From Micromonospora phaseoli (GTDB lineage Bacteria > Actinomycetota > Actinomycetes > Mycobacteriales > Micromonosporaceae): 64,000 bases of DNA. A program made the position numbers and the translations under genes. The stretch covers positions 1 to 64,000 of the forward strand of contig NZ_FNYV01000003.1 of NCBI RefSeq assembly GCF_900109115.1, given 5' to 3'. Below the pieces are notes generated by a model, which made no database searches, had not been told where the DNA came from, and was given only the letters and a program-made list of their open reading frames with translations. Positions 50,968-60,038 of the stretch are shown here, piece after piece (the first letter of the stretch is position 1; each line of letters begins with the position of its first letter).

Positions 50968-51491
50968 CGCCGAGGTCGCCACGGTTGCGTGACGGTCAGC
51001 GGGTCCTCCCAGGCGCCGTAGCTGTTCATCTCCCGCGCCCGGCGCAACGCCCGGCTCACCTGGCCGAACTGGCGCTCGTCGTCGCTGCTGAACAGCAGCT
51101 CGTCCGCCCCCGCAACGCGGCCCCACAGCTCGTACGCCGGCGGACGCCACCGGTCGCCGGCCATTGCGAGCAGCACCGGCACCAGGAACACGGCACCCAG
51201 GAGGAGGTACGCCCCGGCGGTGAGCCGTTGCAGCCCACCGGTGAAGCCGAGTAGCAGGCCGACCCCGCCGATCACCGCCGTGGAGACCAGGACGGCCCGG
51301 GTCGCCACCCGGTCGTGCGGTCCTCGGGTGCTGTGCAGGTGGGTCATCTCGGCGACCCGCCAGCTGGTGCGACCGACCGTGAACCGGTCGACGGTGACGA
51401 TGATCCCGGGTCGGGCGTAGAGCAGCGTAGGCTCCCGGCCGGCGCCCCGTGGTGGCCGCGGCGGGTGTGTCCTCGCGCCTTCAGGGTTCAC
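50964..51491 (-). CDS. Hypothetical membrane protein (DUF6232-like)
   Basis: 175 residues from GTG 51491, which has AAGGAGG just upstream. Residues ~35-75 read LLYARPGIIVTVDRFTVGRTSWRVAEMTHLHSTRGPHD, typical of the family, and two helices follow (VLVSTAVIGGVGLLLGFTGG, AGAYLLLGAVFLVPVLLAMAG). The C-terminus is charged (RQFGQVSRALRRAREM). Function unknown. Confidence 0.65.
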   Translation of the reverse strand: MNPEGARTHPPRPPRGAGREPTLLYARPGIIVTVDRFTVGRTSWRVAEMTHLHSTRGPHDRVATRAVLVSTAVIGGVGLLLGFTGGLQRLTAGAYLLLGAVFLVPVLLAMAGDRWRPPAYELWGRVAGADELLFSSDDERQFGQVSRALRRAREMNSYGAWEDPLTVTQPWRPRR

Positions 51492-51950
51492 GGCCCTCCT
51501 TCCACGGCTGGTGCTGCCGGGTTGGGTCCCCGCCGATCTCTGCCATCGACGCCGGTTGGCGGAAATCCCGGCTGCGCGATTCATTGTGGGCCGGGCGCGC
51601 CAGTTCGGCCCGGCCGTTTCCAGTGGTCAGAGGTGCCCGCCGGGATCATTCCCGCCGGAAAGAGCACGCCAAGTCCGTCTTATCGGTTATAGCGGTCCGG
51701 CATCCGACGTCATGCGCCGAGAGCGACTAGTCCGGCATCTGGCTAGATAAGCCATCAAGGCCGACTTGCCCGGATCGGCGTCGCCCCACCGCCACCATCG
51801 GTCCCGACTTTCTCTGCGGATGACTCCCGTCCCGTACTAGGTTGGGCAGGTCGGCTCGGCCGGCCGCCGTCCGACCGGACGGCACCGGGCCGACGCCGTC
51901 GCGGAGCATCAGCAGCCCGCGCCGGCCCCGGGAGAGGAGCGTCCGAGCTC
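51492..51950 (+). other. 459-base intergenic region with the NlpC/P60 promoter
   Basis: No gene is seen. A TAGGTT box (about 51838-51843) could be the -10 of the cell-wall hydrolase, leaving a ~100-base leader. The inverted repeat CGGGA-TCAT-TCCCG sits near 51650. The first 300 bases hold no recognisable element. A structured leader is possible given the hydrolase gene downstream. Confidence 0.4.
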
Positions 51951-52922
51951 TTGTCGTCCCTGACGCACACGCTGCGCGCCCTGACGGTCGCCGCCTTCTC
52001 GCTGGCACTGGTCGTGCCGGCGACGGTGGCCCGGGCCGAACCTTCACCCGCCGAACTGACCCGGCGGATCGAGAAGTCCTCCACCGAACTGGAACGCGTG
52101 GTGGAGTCCCACAACGAACTGCGGGAAAAGATCAAGGAGAACCGGACCGCCGTCGAGCGGCTGGAGGCCCGGATCGGCCCGCTGGAGCAGCAGACCGAGC
52201 AGAGCCGAGCGGACGTCGGCGAAATGGCGGTCACCGCGTACAAGACCGGCAATCTCGGCGCCGTGGACGCGCTGCTGCACGGCGGCGACTCGTCCGCCGT
52301 GCTCGACCGGCTCGGCACGCTGGACCATCTGAGCCGGCAACGGCAGGCCACCATCGCCAGCTTCACCGCCGACCAGCAGCGGCTGCTCGACGAGAAGACC
52401 CGACTGGACGTCACGCTCAGCCGGCAGGCGGCGCAGTCCCGGGAACTGGCCGCGGCGAAGCAGCGGATCGAACGCGACCTGGCCGGGCTCTACGAGCTGC
52501 GTCGGGAGGCGTACGGCCGAGCCACCGAACGCCCGACCAACCGGGCCAGCAGCGCAGACGACGCGCCTGCCGTCTCCGGTCAGGCAGGCGTCGCCGTGCG
52601 ATACGCGTACGGCGCGCTCGGCAAGCCGTACGGCTGGGGCAAGGATGGGCCGGGCAGCTACGACTGCTCCGGGCTGACCTCGGCCGCGTGGCGGGCGGCG
52701 GGCAGGTCCCTGCCGCACAACACCCGGATGCAGTGGGGTGTGGTGGCGCACATCAGCCGCGCTGAGCTGCGCCCCGGGGACCTCGTCTTCTATCGCAGCC
52801 TCGGCCATGTGGCGATCTACGTGGGCAGCGGGCAGGTCATCCACGCACCGACCTTCGGCCGCAACGTGGAGAAGCGCGACGTGGACCTGATGGCTCCCTA
52901 CGGCTACGGCAGGGTCCGCTGA
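51951..52922 (+). CDS. Secreted NlpC/P60 (C40) peptidoglycan endopeptidase
   Basis: 323 residues starting at TTG 51951 (GAGGAG 11 bases upstream). Signal peptide 1-29. A long coiled coil (about 33-195) precedes a C40 domain with catalytic Cys in YDCSGLTSAAW, His in GHVAIYVGSG and the third polar residue in HAPTFG. It cleaves peptide stems in the cell wall, like RipA/RpfA-associated hydrolases; the coiled coil probably autoinhibits or recruits. An 18-bp terminator follows. Confidence 0.92.
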   Translation: MSSLTHTLRALTVAAFSLALVVPATVARAEPSPAELTRRIEKSSTELERVVESHNELREKIKENRTAVERLEARIGPLEQQTEQSRADVGEMAVTAYKTGNLGAVDALLHGGDSSAVLDRLGTLDHLSRQRQATIASFTADQQRLLDEKTRLDVTLSRQAAQSRELAAAKQRIERDLAGLYELRREAYGRATERPTNRASSADDAPAVSGQAGVAVRYAYGALGKPYGWGKDGPGSYDCSGLTSAAWRAAGRSLPHNTRMQWGVVAHISRAELRPGDLVFYRSLGHVAIYVGSGQVIHAPTFGRNVEKRDVDLMAPYGYGRVR

Positions 52923-52968
52923 ACCGATCCCGGCGCGTCGGGGTCGGCGTCAACTGGCTGTCGTAGCC

Positions 52969-53011
52969 GGCGAACGGCCGGCGTCCCCCTATCGGACGCC
53001 GGCCGTTCGCC
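52969..53011. terminator. Bidirectional terminator between the hydrolase and sigma factor genes
   Basis: A perfect 18-bp stem (52969-52986 with 52994-53011) and a 7-base loop lies between convergent stops at 52922 and 53027. GTCGTTCTT follows on the plus strand. It can serve both genes. Confidence 0.85.
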
Positions 53012-53026
53012 GTCGTTCTTACCAGC

Positions 53027-54028
<1,002 letters not shown>

Positions 54029-54435
54029 CAGCCCTCCCCCGTAACATCCGCTGTGCCCACAGGTGCTGACATCTACACAACAGATGAGACGTATCGGGGA
54101 TTCCATGTCGTGGGTCGAAAGTGTCACGAATGCCTGATAATCAGCTGAGAGCACGGTCCACGTTTGCTGTCAGCACCCTGTCTGCCGGTCGCCGGCAGAC
54201 TCCCCGTGAGGTCGACGGATCGACGGATCGCCGTCCGTCCCGGTCCATGGCAACACTGCCGGCCGGCAGGCACAGCGACCCGGGTCACCACCGTGCTGCG
54301 ATCCTGGTCACTGCCTGATACGCGTACGCGGACGGGTTGGTTCATCCACGCCGGTGGTAATACCCCACGCCCTGATGAACAATCCGTGCCCCGGTCCTAT
54401 GCCCACCCCGGGTAACCGGTACACGAGCGTCGGAT
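54029..54435. other. 407-base intergenic region with hairpin
   Basis: Upstream of the sigma gene and downstream of murQ. It contains GTCTGCCGG-TCG-CCGGCAGAC (54180-54200), a perfect 9-bp hairpin, and a CATCT-N7-AGATG inverted repeat near 54070-54090 close to the sigma gene, a candidate operator. No protein-coding sequence seen. Confidence 0.5.
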
Positions 54436-55392
54436 TCAGGACGCGAGCAGGGCGAGAGCTCCGCGAACCTGGTCGGCGGACCGGGCCAGGGCGGCCCTGG
54501 CGGTGGTCGCCGCCACCCCGGAAACCAGGCTGACCAGGGCGGTCTTCAGGTCACCGCCGGCCTCGTCGAGTGCCTGCCGAGCGACTTCCTCGGCGCAACC
54601 GGTCGACTCGACCAGGATCGAGATCATTCGTCCCCGGAGCTTCGCGTTGGTGGCCACCATGTCGATCATCAGGTTCGAGTAGACCCGCCCCAGGCGCACC
54701 ATGACCGCCGTCGAGAAGCCGTTCAGCACGAGTTTCTGGGCGGTGCCCGCCTTCATCCTGGTCGAGCCGGCAACCACCTCGGGTCCGGTGTCCACCCCGA
54801 TGAAGACGTCGACGGCGGGGGCGGCCGGCGTCTCCGGATTCGCGCAGAGCAGCACTGTCGAGGCACCGTTTGCCCGGGACGCGGCGAGCGCCCCGAGGAC
54901 GTACGGGGTGCGCCCGCTCGCGGTGAGTCCCACCACCACGTCCCCCGGCTCGACACAGTCACCGGCCTCGGCGGCGCCACCGCCGTCGTCGTCCTCGGCG
55001 TCCTCCACGGCCCGCCACATCGCGTCCGGGCCGCCCGCGAGGTGGGCACAGAACCAGTGCCGCGGCGAGTTGAAGGTCGGCGCCAACTCGGCGGCGTCGA
55101 GCACGCCCAACCGGCCCGAGGTGCCGGCGCCGAAGTAGTGCACCCGGTGCCCGCCGCGCAACGCCGTTACCGCCAGATCGACGGCCTCGGCGATCTCGTC
55201 GACGACGGCGGCCGCCGCAATCGGCACCCGCCGGTCCGCCTCGTTGATCACGGAGAGCACGTCCCGGGTGGACATCAGGTCCAGGTCGACACTGAGCGGG
55301 TTGCGCCGCTCGGTCGGTGCGCCGACCCTGACCACCGGCCTGCGGCCGGTCGGAACGGGTGCCTCGTGGGGCTCCACCGCACCGGCGGTCAT
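54436..55392 (-). CDS. murQ: N-acetylmuramic acid 6-phosphate etherase
   Basis: 318 residues, a SIS-domain enzyme. It removes the lactyl ether of MurNAc-6-P to give GlcNAc-6-P in cell-wall recycling. Signatures are TERRNPLSVDLDLMS, HYFGAGTSGRLGVLDAAELAPTF (catalytic Glu102), GLTASGRTPYV, GSTRMKAGTAQKLVLN and YSNLMIDMVATNAKL. Its ATG overlaps the murR stop (ATGA), so the pair is a co-transcribed catabolic unit. Confidence 0.95.
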   Translation of the reverse strand: MTAGAVEPHEAPVPTGRRPVVRVGAPTERRNPLSVDLDLMSTRDVLSVINEADRRVPIAAAAVVDEIAEAVDLAVTALRGGHRVHYFGAGTSGRLGVLDAAELAPTFNSPRHWFCAHLAGGPDAMWRAVEDAEDDDGGGAAEAGDCVEPGDVVVGLTASGRTPYVLGALAASRANGASTVLLCANPETPAAPAVDVFIGVDTGPEVVAGSTRMKAGTAQKLVLNGFSTAVMVRLGRVYSNLMIDMVATNAKLRGRMISILVESTGCAEEVARQALDEAGGDLKTALVSLVSGVAATTARAALARSADQVRGALALLAS

Positions 55393-56303
55393 GCCCGCCT
55401 CCGGCCGGAGCCGAGCCGATGGGACCGGACCGCCTCGGCGGTCGCCTCCAGCGCCTTGCGGGCCCGGGGACGGTTGCGCGCGGCCACGCCGACGAACAGG
55501 CAGTCGACCACGGTGAGTTGGGCGAGTCGGCTGGCCGTCGCCCCGGAACGGTAGGTGGTCTCGCGGGCCGCGGTGGTGAGCACGTGGTCGGCGACCTCGG
55601 TGACCGGCGAACGCGGGAAGTTGGTCAGCACCACGGTGGTGGCTCCGCGGGTGCGGGCCTGCTCCAGCACCTCGACCACGTCCGAGGTGGTGCCGGTGTG
55701 CGAGATGCCGACGGCGACGTCACCACGGCCCAGCAGCGCCGCCGAGGTCAACGCGGTGTGCACGTCCGGGAAGTAGAAGGCGGTGCGGCCGATCCGGTGC
55801 AGCTTCTGCTGGAAGTCCGAGGCGACGAAGCCGCTCGCTCCGGCGCCGTAGATGTCGATCCGACCGGCACCGACGATCGCGTCCACCACGTGCCCGCAGA
55901 CCACCGGATCGAGCTGCTCAGCGGTCTCCTCCACCGCCCGGGCGTCGTTGAAGGCGATGGTCGCGATGATCTGGGCGAGGTCGGCGCCGGGCGGGATGTC
56001 TCCGCCGACCACCCGCGCGTCAAGGGGCTCTACCCGCCGGGCCGCCTCGGCGGCGAGCCGGATCCGCAGCTGCGGATATCCGTCCATGCCGACGGAGCGG
56101 CAGAACCGGATGACGGTCGCCTCGGACGTCTCGGCGGCGGTGGCGAGGTCGGTGATGGTCCGCCGGGCCGCCTCCGCGGGGTCGGCGACCACCAGCCGGG
56201 CGACCCGCTGCTCGGCCGGCGACAGCGACGGGAGCAGGCCGCTGATGTGGACGATCAGCCCACCCGGTTCGCGACCTGCGGAAATCTTCGAACTCTTCGC
56301 CAC
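55389..56303 (-). CDS. murR: RpiR-family regulator of murQ
   Basis: 304 residues. The N-terminal HTH_6 domain reads LSPAEQRVARLVVADPAEAARRTITDLATAAETSEATVIRFCRSVGMDGYPQLRIRLA. The C-terminal SIS domain (IDIYGAGASGFVASDFQQKL, AVGISHTGTTSDVVEVLEQAR) probably senses MurNAc-6-P. The GTG 56303 start is leaderless (TAAGTT six bases upstream). A TGAAA-N5-TTTCA palindrome overlaps the -10, so autorepression is likely. Confidence 0.92.
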   Translation of the reverse strand: MAKSSKISAGREPGGLIVHISGLLPSLSPAEQRVARLVVADPAEAARRTITDLATAAETSEATVIRFCRSVGMDGYPQLRIRLAAEAARRVEPLDARVVGGDIPPGADLAQIIATIAFNDARAVEETAEQLDPVVCGHVVDAIVGAGRIDIYGAGASGFVASDFQQKLHRIGRTAFYFPDVHTALTSAALLGRGDVAVGISHTGTTSDVVEVLEQARTRGATTVVLTNFPRSPVTEVADHVLTTAARETTYRSGATASRLAQLTVVDCLFVGVAARNRPRARKALEATAEAVRSHRLGSGRRRA

Positions 56304-56306
56304 GGA

Positions 56307-56321
56307 TGAAACTTACTTTCA
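56307..56321 (-). promoter_or_regulatory. Candidate MurR operator TGAAA-CTTAC-TTTCA over the -10 box
   Basis: A perfect 5-bp inverted repeat with a 5-base centre covers the minus-strand -10 TAAGTT (56310-56315) and ends four bases before GTG 56303. A bound dimer would block polymerase, giving autorepression of murRQ. Confidence 0.6.
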
Positions 56322-56484
56322 GCGGCCCTGGAGCGTCAACCATGACGCGCCCGCCCGGCGGACCTGACGACACCGGTGCACGGCGGCTCCAGCCTGCCAC
56401 CTGGTCCACCCTGGCCGCCTCCCCCGCCGGGCCGGGTCACCCCGGTCGGGTGGGGCCGGTGACCCACCGACCGGGCGGCGGCAC

Positions 56485-56490
56485 TAGCCT
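56485..56490 (+). promoter_or_regulatory. -10 box TAGCCT for the SDR gene
   Basis: TAGCCT is followed by 6 bases and ATG 56497; leaderless. Confidence 0.6.
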
Positions 56491-56496
56491 CCTGTC

Positions 56497-57192
56497 ATGG
56501 CGGATCGCAGTGTGCTGGTCACCGGGAGCACGGGCGGACTCGGCGCGGCGGTCACCGCCGCGTTCGTCGAGGCGGGCTGGCGCGTGGTCGCGGCCCAACG
56601 CCAGCAGCCGACCCCGACTCCCCGACCGGACGCCAACGCGCCGGTCCGGCTCGTCGCGGACCTGACCGACGCGCGGGACGCCGCCCGGGCCGCCGAGGTG
56701 GCGGCCGGCGATCCGGCGGCGCCACTGCGCGCCGTGGTCAACCTCGTCGGGGGGTACGCCAGCACCGGCCTGGTCCACGAGACCCCGATCGAGGATTTCG
56801 AGCGGATGCTGACCCTCAACCTTCGCCCGACCCACCTGGTCACCCGGGCCGCGCTGCCCCACCTGGTCGCCGCCGGAGGTGGCGCGGTGGTCTGCGTGGC
56901 CGCCCGGGCCGCCCTCGCGCCATTCCCGGGCGTCGCCGGTTACGTGACCGCCAAGGCCGCCGTGCTCGGCTTCGCCGCCGCCGTTGCGGTGGAGTACAGG
57001 AACGCCGGGGTCCGCTGCAACACGGTGCTGCCGAGCGTCATCGACACGCCGACCAACCGGGACGCCATGCCCGACGCCGACCAGTCGCGCTGGGTCGATC
57101 CGGCGGAGATCGCCTCGGTGATCCGCTTCCTGGCGTCGGACGAGTCGGCGCCGACCAGCGGCGCGGCCGTACCGGTCTACGGACGGGCCTGA
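56497..57192 (+). CDS. Short-chain dehydrogenase/reductase, atypical active site
   Basis: 231 residues. The NAD(P) site is VLVTGSTGGLGAAVTAAF and the catalytic pair Tyr/Lys is in GYVTAKAAV. The residue 13 before the Tyr, where the catalytic Ser is expected, is Ala in CVAARAALAPFPGVAGY. Dimer strands and the C-terminal NTVLPSVIDTP are typical. Catalysis may be weak or use a different geometry. The gene end overlaps the convergent kinase gene by 16 bases. Confidence 0.85.
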   Translation: MADRSVLVTGSTGGLGAAVTAAFVEAGWRVVAAQRQQPTPTPRPDANAPVRLVADLTDARDAARAAEVAAGDPAAPLRAVVNLVGGYASTGLVHETPIEDFERMLTLNLRPTHLVTRAALPHLVAAGGGAVVCVAARAALAPFPGVAGYVTAKAAVLGFAAAVAVEYRNAGVRCNTVLPSVIDTPTNRDAMPDADQSRWVDPAEIASVIRFLASDESAPTSGAAVPVYGRA

Positions 57193-57920
57193 AGCGGGAC
57201 CAGGTCCCGCACCGGGCCGGGTGACGGCTGCCGGGCCGTCGTCGGATCCTGCCCGACCGGCCCGTCGCCGGCTGCCAGCCAGGCGGCCAGGTGCCCCCGG
57301 ATCTCGCGAGCGATCTCCTCCGCCGGCCGATCCCCGTCGACCGGTACGAACGTCGGATGCTCCGGCAACGCCCGGTAGGCCCGGTCGGCGGCGCTCAGAT
57401 AGTCCAGGCTCTCGTGGTCGGTGCCCCGACGCTCGATCCGCCGGTACGCCTCTCCCGGGTCCACGGTCAGCAGAAACGTCACCTGCGGTCGGGGGAAGAT
57501 CCGGTAGGCCGCCCGGACCAGGCGCTCCCAGCGGTGCCCGCCGTGCGCCCGGAGACTGGCGTACTGGCAGGCGGCGTAGCGGTCCATCACGGCCACCCGG
57601 CCGCTGAACAGGCTGCCGAGCAGCGTCATCGCGATGGCCAGCCACCGCAGCAGGGACTCCACCAGGAGCATCCCGTCACGCCCGACGAGCCCCTGCGCGT
57701 CGGGCCGGCCGAGCCGTTGGGCGGCCCGACCGAGCCATCGCCGGCCGCCGGCGTTGCGATGGTAGGTGGCGGGGTGTCCCGCCGCGTTGAGCGCCTCGGC
57801 GAGCCGGTACGCCTGGGTGGTCTTGCCCGATCCGTCGATGCCGATCAGGGCGACGGTGCGGAGTCGGGCCGCGCCGCGCCGGACTCCCGTCGATCCGGGG
57901 ACTCCCGTCGATCTGGCCAC
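57177..57920 (-). CDS. Thymidylate-kinase-like protein
   Basis: 247 residues from GTG 57920. The P-loop is VALIGIDGSGKTTQAYRLAEAL. VAVMDRYAACQYAS gives the DRY/DRF-type base-binding motif, and TFLLTVDPGEAYRRIERRGTDHESLDYL the lid/LID Arg-rich region. It belongs to the thymidylate kinase family but is longer and more divergent than standard Tmk, with an Arg-rich N-terminus built on a direct repeat, so another nucleotide substrate is possible. TAGCCT lies 7 bases before the start. Confidence 0.78.
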   Translation of the reverse strand: MARSTGVPGSTGVRRGAARLRTVALIGIDGSGKTTQAYRLAEALNAAGHPATYHRNAGGRRWLGRAAQRLGRPDAQGLVGRDGMLLVESLLRWLAIAMTLLGSLFSGRVAVMDRYAACQYASLRAHGGHRWERLVRAAYRIFPRPQVTFLLTVDPGEAYRRIERRGTDHESLDYLSAADRAYRALPEHPTFVPVDGDRPAEEIAREIRGHLAAWLAAGDGPVGQDPTTARQPSPGPVRDLVPLQARP

Positions 57921-57927
57921 TCTCCAC

Positions 57928-57933
57928 AGGCTA
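57928..57933 (-). promoter_or_regulatory. -10 box TAGCCT for the dTMP-kinase-like gene
   Basis: Minus-strand TAGCCT followed by 7 bases and GTG 57920 supports this start over ATG 57947, which lies upstream of the box. Confidence 0.5.
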
Positions 57934-58083
57934 TCCGATCCACGCATGGGCACCTGTCCGATTCGTACCATCCGGTAGCTGTTCGCACCCTTCCGCGAGT
58001 CGTACAGGTGTGGGCGACCGGAATGCCGGGTACCGATCGAGATCCCACCGGTGGCACCCCGACAAGTCGACGGGAGAGGCGAG

Positions 58084-58668
58084 ATGGCCGAGCGCGACGA
58101 CGAAACTCTCCTACACACCCTCAAGAAGGTCGCCGCCGTGCTCAAGCAGTCGGACATCGCGTTCGCCCTTGGCGGCAGCTTCGCCGTGTACGCGCACGGC
58201 GGGCACTCCAGTGAGCACGACGTCGACTTCCTCATCCAGGAACAGGACGTCGAGGCCGCGCTGGAGGCGCTGGTCCAGGCCGGCTTCACCGCCGAGCGGC
58301 CACCGGAGGACTGGCTGGTCAAGGTCTACGACGGCGGCCGGATGGTGGATCTGATCCACCGCCCGATCGAGACCCCGGTGACCGAGGAGACCTTCGGTGA
58401 CACGGTGGTGCGGCCGGTCGACGCGATCCACATGCCGGTGCTGTCGGCCACCCAGCTGATGGTGCACAAACTGATGAGCTTCTCCCAGCACTACTGCGAC
58501 TTCGCCCGCGGCCTGCCGCTGGCCCGGTCGCTGCGAGAGCAGATCGACTGGGAGCGGGTACGCAAGGAGACGCAGCACTCGCCGTACGCCGAGTCGTTCC
58601 TGGTGCTGCTGGACAGGCTGGACGTCGTGCCGCAGCCCGGCACGGCCGATGGGAGGGGGACACCGTGA
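58084..58668 (+). CDS. Nucleotidyltransferase-fold protein (AbiEii/MNT-like)
   Basis: 194 residues from ATG 58084 with GGAGAGG. The fold signature is FALGGSFAVYAHGGHSSEHDVDFLIQEQDVEAALEALVQAGF, with the GGS and DxD of Pol-beta-type transferases, followed by WLVKVYDGGRMVDLIHRP. It resembles AbiEii/MNT-domain proteins and could modify RNA or a small molecule; no antitoxin-like partner lies beside it. Its TGA overlaps the next gene's GTG. Confidence 0.75.
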   Translation: MAERDDETLLHTLKKVAAVLKQSDIAFALGGSFAVYAHGGHSSEHDVDFLIQEQDVEAALEALVQAGFTAERPPEDWLVKVYDGGRMVDLIHRPIETPVTEETFGDTVVRPVDAIHMPVLSATQLMVHKLMSFSQHYCDFARGLPLARSLREQIDWERVRKETQHSPYAESFLVLLDRLDVVPQPGTADGRGTP

Positions 58669-58940
58669 CCGCGCATCACGACTCCGGCGCCGGGCCGCCC
58701 GACGAGTACGTCGAGGCGGAGATCCACCGGTTGCTCACCGAGGATCCGGCCGTCGCCGAGCAGGGGATCACCGTGGTCCGCACCGAACGCGCCCTCGTGC
58801 TGCACGGCGAGGTCGAAAGCGCGCATCGGCGGGAGGAGATCATGCGCCGGGTGGCTGAACGCTTCCCGGACGTGCCGATCACCAGTGACATCGGGGTGAC
58901 CCGCACGCAGGCACCCACGGAGATCGAGCAACTGCCCTGA
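58665..58940 (+). CDS. BON-domain-like protein
   Basis: 91 residues, GTG 58665 overlapping the upstream TGA (GTGA). YVEAEIHRLLTEDPAVAEQGITVVRTERALVLHGEVESAHRREEIMRRVAERFPDVPITSDIGV matches the BON pattern of a conserved Gly in a beta-alpha-beta-beta layout. BON domains bind membranes or stress-damaged lipids; no signal peptide is present, so it is probably cytoplasmic. Co-transcribed with the nucleotidyltransferase and phosphoesterase. Confidence 0.68.
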   Translation: MTAHHDSGAGPPDEYVEAEIHRLLTEDPAVAEQGITVVRTERALVLHGEVESAHRREEIMRRVAERFPDVPITSDIGVTRTQAPTEIEQLP

Positions 58941-58949
58941 GGAGGTCTG

Positions 58950-59726
58950 ATGGTTATCCGGATCGCCGCCGTGGGCGACGTGCATCTGGACGAGGACGTG
59001 GTCGGCCGGTTCCGGCCCGCCCTTGAGGAACTGCCCGGCAGCGTCGACGCGCTACTGCTGGCCGGGGACCTGACCCGGCACGGGACCGAGGCCGAGGCGC
59101 GCTGTGTGGCGCGCGAGTTCGGTGGCCTGGGCGTGCCGGTGATCGCCGTGCTCGGCAACCACGACCACCAGTGCGACCAGGTGCCAGAGGTGATCGGCGC
59201 CCTGCAGGAGGTGGGCATCGTGGTGCTGGAGGGCGACGGCGTGGTGTTGGACTGCCCCGGTGGCCGGCTCGGCATCGCCGGGGTCAAGGGCTTCGGCGGT
59301 GGCTTCGCCGGGCGGTGCGCCAGCGACTTCGGCGAGCCGGAGATGAAGGCATTCGTCCGCACCACGACGGAGAGCGCCGACCGGCTGGGCGAGGCGCTGC
59401 GCTCGCTGGAGTGCGACGTGCTGGTGGCGCTGAGCCACTACTCACCGGTGCCGGACACCCTGGCCGGCGAGCCGTTGGAGATCTACCCGTTCCTGGGCTG
59501 CTACCAGTTGGGGCAGGCGATCGACTCGGCACCGACCGCGCTGGCCCTGCACGGGCACGCGCACCACGGAACCGAGCGGGGCACCACCCCGGGAGGGGTA
59601 CGCGTCCGCAACGTCGCCCATCCGGTGATCAAGCAGGCGTACAGCGTCTTCCACCTGGGTGACCACCTTGATCAGGGGGAGGTTTCCGGAGTCGGTGCCG
59701 GGGGTATTCAGCAACCATGGAGCTGA
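58950..59726 (+). CDS. Calcineurin-like metallophosphoesterase
   Basis: 258 residues from ATG 58950 with GGAGG. The five metal motifs are GDVHLD, GDLTRHG, GNHDHQ, SHYSPVP and GHAHHG. It hydrolyses a phosphodiester or phosphomonoester with two metals. No signal peptide. It is the third gene of the nucleotidyltransferase-BON unit and overlaps the GPGG microprotein by 10 bases. The substrate is unknown; a link to nucleotide transfer chemistry is inference. Confidence 0.88.
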   Translation: MVIRIAAVGDVHLDEDVVGRFRPALEELPGSVDALLLAGDLTRHGTEAEARCVAREFGGLGVPVIAVLGNHDHQCDQVPEVIGALQEVGIVVLEGDGVVLDCPGGRLGIAGVKGFGGGFAGRCASDFGEPEMKAFVRTTTESADRLGEALRSLECDVLVALSHYSPVPDTLAGEPLEIYPFLGCYQLGQAIDSAPTALALHGHAHHGTERGTTPGGVRVRNVAHPVIKQAYSVFHLGDHLDQGEVSGVGAGGIQQPWS

Positions 59727-59860
59727 TTCTCTGGATTCTCGCAGTCGTACTGGTGGTCGCCGGCATCCTCGCGCTGTTCCGTCGGCAGATCCTCTGGGGC
59801 ATCGTCCTCATCGTGGTCGGGCTGCTCGTCGGCCCGGGTGGTGTCAGTATCTTCAACTGA
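59717..59860 (+). CDS. GPGG-motif small membrane protein
   Basis: ATG 59717 to TGA 59860 encodes 47 residues, MELILWILAVVLVVAGILAL, then FRRQILWGIVLIVVGLLV and the GPGGVSIFN end. Two short hydrophobic segments flank basic FRRQ. It matches the family NCBI names GPGG-motif small membrane protein. It is too short for common cut-offs and starts inside the phosphoesterase gene. Function unknown. Confidence 0.8.
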   Translation: MELILWILAVVLVVAGILALFRRQILWGIVLIVVGLLVGPGGVSIFN

Positions 59861-60038
59861 TCCGGCGGCGCAGGGCGTCGCACACCGGACCCGCCGGGGT
59901 CGTCGTGACCGGAACTCCGTCCTCCCGACAGGAGCCACCGGACGCGGCGACCCCGGCGTGCTGTCTGCGGTCCGGCAGGGCCCGCACGGTCCTCCGATGA
60001 CAGGTTTGCCACCCCCGGAACGCGGAGAACCCCCCTTC

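Noticed and set aside
51492..51950. c-di-AMP (ydaO-type) riboswitch before the NlpC/P60 gene
   Set aside because: Considered because such genes often carry one, but its conserved blocks were not found by eye; a covariance-model search would decide.
58084..58940. AbiE-type abortive infection system
   Set aside because: The nucleotidyltransferase fold is similar, but no AbiEi-like antitoxin partner is present; the neighbour is BON-like.
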